Positions 33,268-45,674 of a DNA stretch of 64,000 nucleotides are shown one piece after another. Both the position numbers and the translations under genes were made by a program. Where the stretch lies: assembly GCA_012861695.1 (NCBI GenBank), contig JAAOOA010000530.1:104501-168500 (forward strand). Direction: 5' to 3'. Source of the stretch: Trematomus loennbergii (taxonomy: Eukaryota > Chordata > Actinopteri > Perciformes > Nototheniidae). Under the pieces are notes generated by a model. The model was not told the origin of the DNA, made no database searches, and saw nothing but the letters and a program-made list of their open reading frames with translations. How positions within the stretch are numbered: the first letter of the stretch is position 1; each line of letters opens with the position of its first letter.

Positions 33268-36200
33268 GTGATCGGAATATTTAAGTGATGGGGATTTACA
33301 ATTTAGGGGAATCTCCAAATACACTGGATCCATGTTTTAGTCTGTACCAGAAACACCCCCGTTAAGACTATGGACAACCGACTGGTGACCTGAGCACAAT
33401 TATTGAAAAGTTATTACAGTAGAAACAGGGTACTAACCCACGAGGACAACTGTATGTACAAACTCTATGAACAAAATTCCCCAACAGATTGTGGCGACTG
33501 TGCACAGATGTATCCAGTCACAAAAGTTACTATTGCCTAAGTAATAGTGAGATTTAAAATATTGGAGAATATATGGGGACGTCCTTTTATAGTGTGTGAA
33601 ATGTGGTGCTTGAAACATGTAAGTATTTCAATTTATAGAAGAAAATGGTTTCCTGAAAGAGTTATTTGGAGTAGATGTGTTACAGTGGGAAAAAACAATG
33701 TTTAGAGATATTAGTAGACATTAATTGTGTTTAGATGGCATTTAACATTTAAAACAGATAGTATGATTAGAAGATAGAGTGGAGAAGGTTGGATTTACTT
33801 TACCTCAGTGTGTTAGAATTTCTATAGGTAATGCGTCCCGAGACCTGGACTCTCTCTCTCTGCCTGTCAGACTGCTACGACCCCTATCAGACAAAAGACC
33901 TCACTATAGGAGACTCCTCCTCCTTCTCCATCGAACAGACAGAGAACCAGAGCTGAACCAACAACGACAAGACTGCATCCAGAACCTCTCCACCTGAGGC
34001 ATCCAGAACCAGAACAGCATGCTGACATAAAGAGGCATACTCTCATCAAGGACATGAAGTTCCAAGCTGAGCCACGAGATTTGGCACAAGAGCAGAGTGT
34101 GGGACATGAAAGCAGAATACGCCCTCCATACAACAGCGAAGAGACTGTAAAGAAGGAGATGAAATGCAAAGCAGTTGGGCCACTGAAAAGAGTACCAGCG
34201 GAAGGATTCAAGAGCTGATGGACTGAGGAGACGGAACCAGAGGAGTTGGCATGGTCTAACAGAATGTGAGGGGGTCGTGGCTTGAGACAACAAGAGGGGA
34301 GAAAAGGAAAACGGGAGTGAGTGAGTTTATACATAAACACACTTATTCACAAACAAACTTGAATTGACTTGATAAATACGTAAAGACAAAAAGATTTATT
34401 AGCCATGAATTAATAAATTGGTAAATTAAAATAGTAATAAAGAGGAAACTGTTAAAGTAAAATGAGGAAATAATCCTAAAACACACTGAGGGTACTGTGA
34501 GATAAAGGGGTAGACATGATGGAAATATTCACCACACTTTACACTTTAAGCAGTGAGTGTTTTGGGACTTAGGAGTACAGAGTAGAACATATTTTTCAAT
34601 CTTTCCATCATGGAAACGAATTATTCCCTAAGAGATTTTATTCATGGGTGAATTTGGTAGAGATCTAATGTGTTACAATATTGATCTACAGCTAAAGGGA
34701 TAGTTTTAGTGACCACTCTATAAGAGCAGACAAATCTGTGTTAGTTGGACAATGTTAAAGGGAGAGCTAATACCAAGCCAAATATAGTATCCCAATCTAA
34801 AGTATTGTTTTCGCCATTGTAGCATAGTTATTACCATAGGAGAACTGTTAAGGTGGAAATAACATTTGTTTGTCCAAGATGTAGAGTTTTAAAGGACACT
34901 GGGCAAAGAGCGATTGCAAATTTAATTTTGGAAAAAGCAATATAATTGGGAGTAATACATGCGGGGCCTTGGATCACTCATTGCAATGATGCATATTTTT
35001 GACAACCCATATCGTTTAGGGAAGGGGTCACTCAACCCACCCAGCAGTTGTTTTAAATCTTACTTGTAGCTTCACAGGGAGCGCACGGCACCAAATTATG
35101 AGTTTAAAAGACAAGCGCCACCACCTCCTGATGGTCATCCATTTAATCAGGGATGACCTGAAATTTAGAGATGTTATTTAAAGTAGAAACATATCCGCCA
35201 TAAGTGAAAATTCCTAAATTGAACTACAAACCATTGATGAAATAACTTCTGTTTTTAAAATCCTTGATAAAGGAGGGAGTAACTGTTACATGCTCGGACA
35301 CCCAAGGTTCCACACACTGTTAAAGGGGTTAGCATAGTTCTTTAAGTAGACTAGAATTGAAGATAAATTAGTATAATGAGTTATTGATATTCCACCGGTT
35401 TTCACACCATTTAAGGAACTTTATCACTGCATTAGAACAGACCACCCAAAGGTACTGAAGTAGGAACCATAAGTGATGAAATTCTCCAATTGTTGTAACT
35501 GACCAAAATCTTCTCCCAGAAATGACTGTCTGAAATGCCGTATCCCAGAGTAGATGTTTGATGGTATCATGGAACTAAAACCTTGTACGCAGTCTTGCCA
35601 CAGGATTAGACTGGGACCTGTGCACTTGTACAGCCAGTGATGTTTTATATGCAGTACCAATGACAGTGGGGCAGTTAATCAACATGGCGAAACACCCCAA
35701 AACCAGTAGGGCTAAGAGACCAGTCAAAGGAGGGAGTTTAGGCTCCACAGTGTACAAGGATAGCATAGGGGTGCCAGGGGAGTGCTAGATGTTGGAGTTG
35801 CATTCCATGTACCCGCACCCTAACGTACCGATTGATCACCACGGCCTTTTCTAGAGAACATATTACTTTCATACTTTAAAAAGTATGAAAGGGGGGAGGG
35901 TACATTTCTCATAAGGGAACAGTTTCAATTGCTAGCAGAACAAGACGACCAACCCATATACAGATATTGATGAAATGATGACAGTGTGTAAATGATGTTA
36001 AATGATATGGATGATAAATGATGAGATTGTTCAAAGAATGTCCAAATCATGTGATATTTCAAATGATGAAATCATTAGAATGAAGAACCAGCTACAAAGT
36101 GGTATTACTTTGCACTATTCAAAAAGGTTTCTAACTTTTATGTTTTATACTGTTATTAGTGATGCGATTTTTAAATAGTATGTTTTTATACTTTGTAAAA

Positions 36201-36500
36201 CAAGTGCCTTAACACTGAATGTGGTATGGGAACGGTTTCTGTGAAAGGAGGGAGTAAGAAATGTTCTAATACCACAAGTTGCTGCTATTTTAAAAGTGAT
36301 ATTGAATGTTAAAACTAAAAGTTATGCACAAGGGAAAACTTTTACATGAAGACCAACCAATGTATTGTTTGTATTTTGATGACGGTTATTGAACCATTCC
36401 ATTTATGATTGTATGTTTTTGATATGAGATATGTACTATGCAAAGTTCAGATGAAGAACTCATTGATTTCAGTATTGTGTTCACACCTTAAAAGGTGTGT
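33268..36500 (+). mobile_element. Degenerate 3' internal region of the retrovirus
   Basis: There is no intact frame. Probable env or pol decay products are scattered on the plus strand. Its most regular feature is a recurring AAAGGAGGGAG tract at about 35269, 35726, 35888 and 36244 (see also 32243, 32362 and the true polypurine tract at 36501). Confidence 0.45.
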
Positions 36501-36510
36501 AAGGAGGGAT
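36501..36510 (+). promoter_or_regulatory. Polypurine tract before the 3' LTR
   Basis: AAGGAGGGAT abuts the 3' LTR start TGTTAG. It is preceded by a perfect 8-bp hairpin CACACCTT-AA-AAGGTGTG (36482-36499). This is the expected plus-strand priming site. Confidence 0.7.
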
Positions 36511-38329
36511 TGTTAGAAATTAAAATCAATATTCAATGATGTAATTTAGCGTAAACACATAGTAAGCTTTAAAAACTGTTTTCTGAAAACAGTTCAGAGT
36601 AAAGTTTATTTTGAAAAGCTGTATCTAAAGACGTTGACAACAATGACGACTTCCTGTGCTACAGTACTAACGGTCTCAGCCGTTAAATAATGACCATTTC
36701 CGGTATTACTAGAGTAACGATTACAGCCGTTAATGCATTAAATAAAAAGTAATGAAAGAGAGTAGGAGGAGAAAAGGCGTGTGGAAGTGAGCAATGAATA
36801 CAAAATGTCGAAATCCTCTGTTATGCGCATTGAAGACCGAGGTGTGCGGCCCCCTACGTCACAGCCCCCAGAGAGGAGGAGCGAAGGAGAGATGCAGGCG
36901 GGAGAATCAACAGGCTTGTTTGAGACAAGCGAGACCTGCGCAGACCTGCGCAATTGCGATCAACGTCTTGCTCGTGCGTTGCATGATGGTTAGTCATTTT
37001 GTCCGACTTGCTCAGGAGGCTCGCCTACATGAGACGTTGAAATCTCGCGGGACAAAGACGCCCGCAGACTTGAGAGCGAGGCTCGGCGAGGCGGCGCAGT
37101 TTCTCTCCCCGGGCTGCGGAAGCGAAATGCTTGATGGGAAACGACTTGCTGGTATCTCGAGCTGAGCGCTCATTGGTGGTTTTACCCCGTGCTGGAGATG
37201 AAACTCTCCATTGGCTCGGCAAAAGTGTGTTGTTGTTTTGTGTCAGTTTTACGTCGCCACTTCCATTCACATTTTTCATCATTGTTCCACAATGTTTATC
37301 ATCATGACATTATATCTATATATTTTATACTATACTTGCACTGCTTACCGTTGTCATACTTTATATATCTTAGCATATTCATACACACCTGTTCATACTA
37401 GCTAGGCTACTGTGTATATAGTGTATTCATACCCCTCACTGTTTTTTCATCATTCAATTCATTCTATATTTTATTCTGTAGATGTGTACATTACTTTTCA
37501 CTTTACTGCTTTTTGCACTCCTGGTTAGAAGCTAAACTGCATTTCGTTGTCTCAGTACCTGTAATCTGTGCAATATCAATAAAGTTGAATCTAATCTTGA
37601 GCAGGAACAAATGTATTTACTTAGTACATATCTGACATTAACGATTAAACCATTTGTCCATTCTTTATCAATCAATCAATCAATGTTTATTTATATAGCC
37701 CAATATCACAAATGTTACATTTGTCTCAGTGGACTTCACAGTTTGTACAGAATATCAGTATGACAATACGACACCCTCTGTCCTTACGTTTCACATCATA
37801 CAAGGAAACACTTCCAGAGAAAAACCCACAGTTTAAAGGGAAATGGGAGAAACCTCAGGGAGAGCAACAGAGGAGGGATCCCTCTCCCAGGACGGACAGA
37901 CGTGCAATAGATGCCGTGTGCATTTATAAATGCAAACCGAGTCAAGCCGACTCCGGAGGTGGCGGTATGCACCTTAAAGTTGTTTGAAATCCGCCAAAAA
38001 ACCGAGAGAAGAAGAAGAAGAGAAGAAGCCGACTCCGAGCTGTCCGACTTCAGGCGAGTTTTTTTGAGACCTCCCCCGGCTGCGATCGGCTATTCTCGTC
38101 TACTTTCGAGGCGAGCCGCAGCTCGTCTCAAACAAGCCTAACGTGTGCTCGCTCTCTTGCCTTGGTACCAGCTGCGGGACAACATCTGCTTTTGTCCCCC
38201 AACTACCCTTTGTTTGTTTCACTACCACACTGCTTAAATTAAAGTAACCAATTTGAACCCTTTCAGAGACTCATTTGTCTCTTAATCTTTAAACTTCTTC
38301 CTGGACGCGAGAGAATCAGCACATATCAA
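36511..38329 (+). mobile_element. Retrovirus 3' LTR, split by a nested element
   Basis: Begins TGTTAGAAATTAAAATCAAT like the 5' LTR. A 1.2-kb element (36912-38139) interrupts it. It resumes with the ATTAAA-bearing part and CTGGACGCGAGAG near 38300. It then runs into the duplicon (ACCTCCCTCAGTGAC, matching about 18122). The flank past the LTR does not match the empty site near 54917, so sequence was lost or rearranged on this side. It differs from the 5' LTR by many substitutions and is therefore old. Confidence 0.7.
36912..38139. mobile_element. Inverted-repeat transposon nested in the 3' LTR
   Basis: Ends AGGCTTGTTTGAGAC / GTCTCAAACAAGCCT are inverted repeats. The flanking AAC on both sides (36909-36911, 38140-38142) is a 3-bp duplication. 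Inside, about 37668-37920 is a dispersed fish repeat starting with tandem ATCA units and CCAATATCACAAA. No transposase is seen. The 3-bp duplication is Harbinger-like in size, but AAC is not the usual TWA. Confidence 0.65.
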
Positions 38330-38496
38330 TACCTCCCTCAGTGACTTATTCCGGTGAGAACGCGATCTACTAGGACAGTTCCAGGGACTAAAGAGTTCGA
38401 GGGGAACAAGTAGCGGGTACAAGTACCGGCTAAGTACTTGGTGTGAAAGCGGCTACAGTGAAACTTGGAATGTTACAAAGAAGACGCTGCATGCAG

Positions 38497-38795
38497 ATGG
38501 AAATTGGTTCGCACTGCCAACAAACAGGCTTTGAGAAACAAGCTGATTAAAACTGAGCTTTTAAAATGTGTTCATGGGCTGCAAACCCACCGGTTAGAGC
38601 TCCAGGGATGTGGAGGGTAAGTATTACGCAGACATAGACCTCCTGGTTTCAGACCACAGGATTCTACCTTCACCAAACAGAGCTCTAGCAGTGGTTCTGG
38701 ATCAACTGAGGCAGAATCTAGATGCCTGTAACGACGAGGCAGAGACACTGACCGTGAAAAAGCAAACTGATGACTTGATTGATAATATAATTTAG
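38497..38795 (+). CDS. Two-exon gene remnant, copy E2 (exons intact)
   Basis: Exon 1 (38497-38616, after an ATGCAG acceptor) and exon 2 (38681-38795, ending TAG) join in phase 2. Exon 1 gives WKLVRTANKQALRNKLIKTE and on to HRLELQGCG; exon 2 gives ALAVVLDQLRQNLDACNDEA, then DDLIDNII and stop. The product is short and alpha-helical. Upstream exons that should supply a start codon are not seen, so this is the 3' end of a gene copied in multiple places (E1-E5). I do not recognise the protein. The intact exons in E2 and E4, against broken E1 and E5, could mean recent copying. Confidence 0.5.
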
Positions 38796-38999
38796 GTTAG
38801 GATGGGATCTTTTTGTGTACAGATATCCAGGCTCTAAACTCTATTAGAAAAAGAGTAATATTGGATAACATTAACTAAATGGATTTAAGTAGGCCTACGT
38901 AGTTTATCAATATGAATGAATCCCTTTAGCTGCTGTAGCATATGGGCCTACATGAAGCTTTCGTGTTAGAATGGCAGGAATAGCCATTCAAATTAAATA

Positions 39000-39527
39000 T
39001 TGTAAATGTGTCACTAATTTATCTGCAAGCAGACATTTAGAGTTCAACGATCTACAAACGATTAGGTTCTGTAATCAGTCTGAATAAAACCACAGCATTA
39101 AGATACTGAGTAAGAAATGAGACAGAATAATAACTTGAAACACAGGTTGAATGTCGGACACATTAACAGGCATGCTGTGATTGGCTTGCTAAACCTGGAG
39201 CTTGGCTTTGGGCATGAGATCACTTATGATTCAAAGCTTCACGATTTGGTTGTTCATCTTTTTTTTCAAGTACATCTTCAAATAATGGTCCCATGCTCCT
39301 ATGTACTTTGTTTTTTTTAATGTTACGTGCCAGGCGGGCTGTCATGTGTTTTATCCTCCTCTGTTTTTATGATTCCTATTTTTAACAGTGTAAAGAACAG
39401 TGATATAATAAATAAAGACTTATATTATGTTTGTGCATAATCCAAAAGAAAACAATCCCTTTCTCCTGGAGTGGATAAATGATCGACTCACTGCAGAGAG
39501 GCAGACATGACTCACGTTCCCTTACAT
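39000..39527 (+). repeat. PYD-CARD-intron-like piece, unit 1 left part
   Basis: CTGCAAGCAGACATTTA (39021) matches 15493, just 3' of the PYD exon. GAGCTTGGCTTTGGGCATGA matches about 15030. No PYD exon is present. It is separated from the rest of the block by a hAT element. Confidence 0.6.
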
Positions 39528-41285
39528 CAGGGGTCGGCAACCCCTGGGGCACGCGGGTAACTAAGGAATACACTAGGAATAGTGGAATAAGTGTGCAAGA
39601 TATTTAAATTGTATTTTCGGATCCTGAACGAGACCGCCGCCAGAGCGCGTCTCCCCGTTACCTGCAGAAGGAAGCCATGCACGCAATGCAGCCCCGCTCT
39701 CTTTAAATCCAGGCGACTTTCTGCCGCTTTCCTCCGTGGTGCAGGGCTGATCGTTTCACCACAGAGGAAAGCACTTCACAAATTGCAGTAGCCATAAGGA
39801 GCCGTAAAAATGCCGCAGTTTTTGCGTGGCTGTGTCTTTAGTTGAAAGCCCAGTGGCGATCTGCTCATCTCTCATTGAAATAATGGCGCGTTTCCACTAC
39901 AGCGCGGAGCACGGTTTAAGAGGGCTGTGACGTCAGCGGCCCGTCTTTGGTTGCGTTTCCACTTGGCCTAGTACCGGCCGGCGGGTCCTAATTCACAGTT
40001 TTTCTGGCCTCATAAAATCGTGGGTCTAGGGCCAGAGACAACGAGGCTGAGTCGGGCTGAGTATGCTAAACTAGAGAGAGCATCGCTGGCAAGGGGGCTA
40101 CAACTACAACAAGATGGACATATTTGACCGTGATTTAATTGTAATACACGTTTCAAATGATGCCGAAGTAACAACATACTGATACCGGTTAGTAAAAACC
40201 ATGAATTAATGCTTTGACAAGTCTGCAGACAGACGGCAGGCGAAAAACCTTTTAAAATGCGTGTTTTCTAAATGGAGATTGGCTAAGCTAACACAGTATA
40301 TGCTCCGACCGTCCACACTCACAACAACAGCCTATACAGACATAAAAAGCAGCGACTGTATTCACCATGACACAGGCAGTCTGTGGTTTGTACTTGTTTA
40401 ACTTTTGTCTAGTTTCTGAACATATATGAGGAGCTGTGAGCTCTGAGTGCTAACAGCTAACGGCTGTGTTGTTTTTCTGGGGTTCTCATTGAAGATGACG
40501 TCACGCCTACACTGCTTTACTATAGATACTACCCCAGTTCCTAAACTGTAATGGAAATGCGCCATAAAGTGAGCCAGTCCTAACGAGGCCTAGCCATACC
40601 GAGCGAGGCCGAGCGAGGCCGTGTAGTGGAAACGCACCATAATATGCTACAAAGGGGCGGACTGGCCATCTGTGTGTTGAACTTTCCTGTCGGCTCCCAG
40701 ACCGTAGTCGAGGAGGGCAGAAGCAACAAGCTTCAGGTTCAATAACCCACTTTAGCTTAAATGACTGGAGAGAGGCGAGCTCTTCTGGGGAGGCCGTTGC
40801 ATTTATTTAGCTGTTCTTCTGTTTCACAAAATACATCACAGAACTCTGTTTTTCTGCTGCCTCGTTTCACTTCCAGAACATACACACGCTCGCTCACTGT
40901 CGCTCTACCATCCACACACACACATGCACACGCCACACCCCTCTCTCTCTCTCTTAAAGGGACAGCGATCTCATCTCACTCTGCATGACCCTAATATCAT
41001 AACATGTGTGTTCTGGAGAATCACAGAACGGACGATCGTCCTTATTATTATGCCGTTTAAACCAGTTATTTAAATGTATTTGTTAAATTCGGCATCATGT
41101 AAGTTGCGCTGACAGGTCCACACACTGCTTCCCCGCAGCGAGGCCCCCCCGCCCCCTGTTGATAGTTCACGAGCGTCAAGCTCCTCAACCCCCCCCCCCC
41201 CCTTGATAATTCTCTATCGTTGGCACGCTGATAACAATTAATTTTTTTTAATGGCACTTCATATCAAAAAGGTTGCCGACCCCTG
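39528..41285. mobile_element. hAT element with CAGGGGTCGGCAACC ends, copy 1
   Basis: Inverted ends CAGGGGTCGGCAACC / GGTTGCCGACCCCTG bound 1.76 kb. Flanks are CCTTACAT and GCTTACAT (8 bp, one change; the sister copy at 46707 has a perfect CCTTACAT). A Harbinger-like MITE is nested inside (39884-40639). No transposase frame remains; open frames in this stretch are random. Confidence 0.85.
39884..40639. mobile_element. Harbinger-type MITE nested in the hAT element, copy 1
   Basis: Ends TGGCGCGTTTCCACTACA / TGTAGTGGAAACGCACCA with a TAA duplication on both sides fit PIF/Harbinger (3-bp TWA). A second internal pair (ATTTCCATTACAG and CTGTAATGGAAAT type) suggests a compound structure. The same insertion is in the sister copy at 47064-47826, so it pre-dates the duplication. 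Confidence 0.8.
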
Positions 41286-41356
41286 GCTTACATATTTCAC
41301 TTGATGGATGCAGTACTTCCTGTACTTCTATCTCTTTAACTTTAAGATATGTGCGT
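41286..41356 (+). repeat. Short duplicon stretch between two hAT insertions
   Basis: Unique duplicon sequence ending AAGATATGTGCGT; it matches 48473-48543 in unit 2 without the second insertion. Confidence 0.7.
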
Positions 41357-42064
41357 CAGGGGCGTCGCCTGGACCTGAAAACATTCGGGGCTTAGCCCAC
41401 AGTGGCGGCGGCACTACAGTGGCATTTTTTACTGCAACACTCTCCACACGCACACACACAGTACACCCGCGACTGTTACAATGAAGGCTCGATAATCAGC
41501 TCACGGCATATAGGCAGGGGTAAAGTGGTATTTTTTATGAGTGGGGGGCTCACCTCCTCTAGGGGGGTCCGAGGGGATGCTCCCCCGGGAAGATTTTTTT
41601 TTAAATATTGAAGTTAAATGCATCAATCTGGTGCACTTTGAGAGCAAAATGAAGAGATCTATGGATACCTCTCTCAACACCCATATGAAGCAGAACTGTA
41701 AACAGATGTACTTTTTCTTTATGGATACTTTACTAATCACTCCCCTTTTAACTCTATTCTTGTTTACTGCCATTAGTATTTTCATAACTGTTTTTCCTTT
41801 ATTCTCTTTTTTTAAATAACTATAATGATCATATGAAGGTGTGCCGCGGAATAATCTTTTGAATAATTTGTGACCAAACCGTTTGAGACCCACTGAGATA
41901 ACTTAGACTAAAGTTAAGTATCTCAACACTCAGAGAGTCCTTGAGCTCACCTGAGTCTCTCAGTCTGAGAGGAGAGGACACTCCTCCAGCTTCTTGTGGA
42001 ACAACAGTGCAGCTAGCTAACCAGATGCAACAACACGGTCCATGCTGGCACCGGTCCCTCCCTC

Positions 42065-42101
<37 letters not shown>

Positions 42102-42365
42102 TGCGCTATTGCCACACACCACAGAGGAGCTTGAATGACACAAGCACACGTTTATTTCCATGCAACTCTCTGATTGGTCCGGTGTCATGCCTCTGTTGCA
42201 TTCACTGAACACGGGAATTACAGTGCTGCCGTCCTCTCTTGTGTCATGATGAGGTTCACGTAAAGCACGGTTAATGTATTATATTATTGAGGGAGAATTG
42301 TCCGGGGCTACAGAAAAAACATTCGGGGCTAAAGCCCCGGATGCCCAGGCCAGGCGACGCCACTG
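41357..42365. mobile_element. Young hAT element present only in unit 1
   Basis: Ends CAGGGGCGTCGCCTGG / CCAGGCGACGCCACTG; perfect 8-bp duplication ATGTGCGT (41349-41356, 42366-42373). The corresponding site in unit 2 (about 48536-48543) is a single ATGTGCGT, i.e. empty. The insertion therefore followed the tandem duplication. It contains a (CT)n tract near 42065-42098. No transposase is recognised. Confidence 0.9.
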
Positions 42366-43420
42366 ATGTGCGTGTTCATTTGTTCTGGTGTTTTTAGAGA
42401 ACATACCACATGGGGTGTGTTCCAACTGCCATCCTTGGATCCATGATGCAAAAGATTTGGAGTCCCTGTTCAGCCAGTTATCCAACAACAGTTGTACATT
42501 ATTCTCGATTCACTAGAAACTGTATGTGTTCGCTTCAAGCCTTTTACCAATCTGATTGTGAGGAGAGAGTCGTGAGAGAACTACACTGAAACAGTTCAGT
42601 TTCTCATCATTCCTCCATACTTTGGAAGAGCTTCCTCACGCCTCACACTGTATACAATTCAAATCAATGTTTTTGTTGGATGTTTTCACAGCAGAAATGT
42701 TTACATGCTGCCACAATAGGAAACACACACGTGGGGTGGTCAAAAGGCACATGCCTATTTTCAACCACAGACATTTTGAACACATAAAGGATGCTTTTTT
42801 GTTTGTTTTTAAAACAGGAAAACAACTCACTGTCACTGGAACCAGGTTTTTAGGGCTGTAAAGCAGTCGCTTCCACTGCAAGAAAGAAAGAAAGACACCA
42901 ACAGAAATAAAAAGTCAGAATTAAAATTGCACATAAGATACAGGTTAAACGTATAGGAACCATTAACAAACGTATTGTGAATGGTTCTAGACTCAAAGCT
43001 TGGGTTATTTTATTATAATCATTTAGCTTTTTTTGTATTACTCTTTTAATGTTTGCTGTGCATCTGTTTGTTTGGTTTTTCTAGCACCTGTACCTCAGTG
43101 CATTTTGAGCTTTCCAAGCCCACTTCTGTATGTTTGGAAATGTACGCTGTGTACATGGTTTTATTGTATAACATGTTGATCAAAACATTGTTCAAAACAT
43201 TCTCCTATGTATTTGTTTGGGAAGCTTTAAAAAGCTGTTCATTTTGACATGAAAAGCACAAGTGGGGTTTACCAAGTCTATATATGTCTGCATGCAAAAG
43301 CTTTTGTTTTCAAGCACATGCAGAAAGAAGGACATCAAAGGAGTAATCATCTCTCATTGAGTTACACTGTATAACAAAGATATACACTGAAAGGACTCTA
43401 TAGGAAACAAGTGGGGCTCT
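42366..43420 (-). pseudogene. PYD-CARD-intron-like block with dead linker exon, unit 1
   Basis: Matches 14430-15350: CCAGTTATCCAACAACAG, then the linker-like exon at 42875-42831 (same 45-nt length, with acceptor and GTGAGT donor), then TTGAGTTACACTGTATAAC. The linker frame is closed by a stop when read in the ancestral phase. No PYD or CARD exon accompanies it, so this is a partial-gene duplicate. Confidence 0.6.
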
Positions 43421-43437
43421 ACCTTCACCAAACGCAG

Positions 43438-43552
43438 AGCTCTAGCAGTGGTTCTGGATCAACTGAGGCAGAATCTAGATGCCTGTAACGACGAGGCAGA
43501 GACACTGACCGTGAAAAAGCAAACTGATGACTTGATTGATAATATCATTTAG
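43438..43552 (+). pseudogene. E3: second exon only
   Basis: A 115-nt exon identical in layout to exon 2 of E2 and E4, ending in TAG. Exon 1 is missing because the left neighbour is the PYD-CARD-intron-like block, so the copy is truncated. Confidence 0.65.
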
Positions 43553-45605
43553 GTTAGGATGGGATCTTTTTTGTACAGATATCCAGGCTCTAAACTCTAT
43601 TAAAAAAGACTAATATTGGATAACATTAACTAAATGGATTTAAGTAGGCCTACGTAGTTTATCAATATGAATAAATCCCTTTAGCTGCTGTAGCATATGG
43701 GCCTACATGAAGCTTTTGTGTTAGAATGGCAGGAATAGCCATTCAAAGTTTTGTTTGAAGAGCATTTTCTGTATCATGCAGGCGGCTTTTTAGGGATTTG
43801 TTCATGTAGAGGTGCATACATGTGTCAGGGCCTCATACACCTACAGTATATAAAGACACCTTCATTTACATGGAGACCTGCTTGTTTTATTCAATTGATG
43901 TTGCGAACGTGTGGAAGATGAGGAAATAGAGAGACAATACAGATCATTATCAACAATGGCTTTGATTTCATTAAAAACTTGAATGCGACAAGGTAAACAG
44001 TTGAATGTTCCACATAATTCACTTCTTTGAGCTGTATGTACACATTAACCCTCATCATCAAAGCCAAAATGAGGACATTCTGGACGATCATTAAAAATAG
44101 TATTTAAATATACATTTCAGTGTGCTGTTTTGTTTAGATCATTGACATCTGGAGCTCTTTTAATGTCCTTTTTGATTATTGTTACACCAGGTCTTGTCAA
44201 AACCTTTATTCCATATTCAATATCCATTAATAAACAAAACAGCAATTCTACTCCACTACAATTCAGAGGTTAACCTGGTATTTTTACTCCACTACATTTA
44301 TTTTAGTTACTTTGCAGATTCTGATTAATGATGTGAAATATAAACAACCCTTAAATCAGGCTTCAGTTACACCTGAGTAAAATTCAGGGAAAGGTGATTG
44401 TCAAGTGCCAACAATCAGGAGAGATATTTGATAGTTGCTGCTTGAGAAGACGAAACATTTATCTGCAGATCCCTATAAAGTATATTCATTGCTCGTTATT
44501 GTCTACTAATAGTTCATTAAAGACTGTATATAATGGCTATTTTGCATATCCCTTTCAAGATTTCAAGATTTTCTAAGGATCATTGACATATCATATACAC
44601 AACTAATTCAATAACGTGCTTTAACCACTAGGCGGTGCACACAAGGTACACACAGCCATAATAACTTTGTATTATTAGTGTAGGACACTTGTGTATGTAT
44701 AACATCTGAAGATGTGTAGTTTTATTCATGTTTTCACATAATTGTACAGGATATTGCTATATTATTTCACATGTTTTACTTCTAATATCTGATTTGTAAA
44801 ACATCACAGACAGAAAGGTATATCCGTCATTAACAGTAAGCTATTGCAATTCTGAATCCAGAGATGTGTCTCCCATCACCCAAATCCCCTGACTATTCTC
44901 TCAACTCAGTATTTACATTCTTATATTCAAAGAAAATCAGTAATATCTTTAAAAACTACAAGTCCTTTTATATCAGCTGTGCACCGTTATGGTGTAAATA
45001 TAACCTATCTACCAATTGGATCAAATATAAAAGTTAGCCGAATTAGTATTGATACTGCAAGGAGACGTATTGTGTGAAGAGAAATGTAAGATGTTGTTTA
45101 ATTGCTGATATATTTATGATCCATGTCACGTTTTCAGTGCTTCCTGTTTGTCAGACTTGTTATATCTATGATCCACACACATGGATTAACATGGATTTAA
45201 TACATTAATGTAGCCTTTGTTTCTGCTAAAAGAGGTGTCGACCAGCTGGGGCAACAAGAAAATCAGCGAAATCGAGTGTGACGATTAAAAAATTAATTAA
45301 AAACATCTAATTTTGACAATAAAAACCGACCAATAGGTGCGGCAGACCATTTGCTAGGCACTTCCGGGTATTTCTCCACTGGTTGGGCCATGTTAACAAT
45401 ACCGTGTAACTGTCACGTTTGAAGGGACGAAACCGTGACATATTCACGTCTCCCAGCATGGTAGATCGTCACATGTTCACGTCTTGCCGTGATACCGGGT
45501 TGGGTTCGCGGTCCAATCACGCGATTCAATGCACTGCCTTGTCTCGATTCTGACAGGTGACAGGTTGAAACAGTTTCGAATTTGAGCGCTTCAACACTTT
45601 ATAAC
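43553..45605 (+). repeat. Duplicon flank and tail, uninterrupted copy
   Basis: Continuous counterpart of 19421-21016 plus 22674-23165 without the L2 LINE; the junction at about 45137 is the LINE-free (empty) site, although it also lacks a few bases (the CAGTTTTGGTGG word). It holds no gene; short open frames are shared shadows. Confidence 0.8.
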
Positions 45606-45674
45606 CGCTAAGTACTTGGTGTGAAAGCGGCTACAGTGAAACTTGGAATGTTACAAAGAAGACGCTGCATGCAG

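Larger units (their letters stand above)
38430..45605 (+). repeat. Tandem segmental duplication, unit 1
   Basis: The unit starts at CTAAGTACTTGGTGTGAAAG (about 38433) and ends at ATAACCGCT (45605). The next unit starts in the middle of CCGCTAAGTACTTGG, so both edges share a few bases. It contains E2, a PYD-CARD-intron-like block with hAT insertions, E3, and the tail homologous to 22674-23165. Unit 2 occupies 45606-50265. Confidence 0.8.

Noticed and set aside
27393..38329. A replication-competent retrovirus
   Set aside because: Most of pol is missing, gag is split across frames, env is a stub and the 3' LTR is interrupted.
41501..41893. 130-codon minus-strand frame
   Set aside because: It lies wholly inside the young hAT element, overlaps another frame and has no domain.
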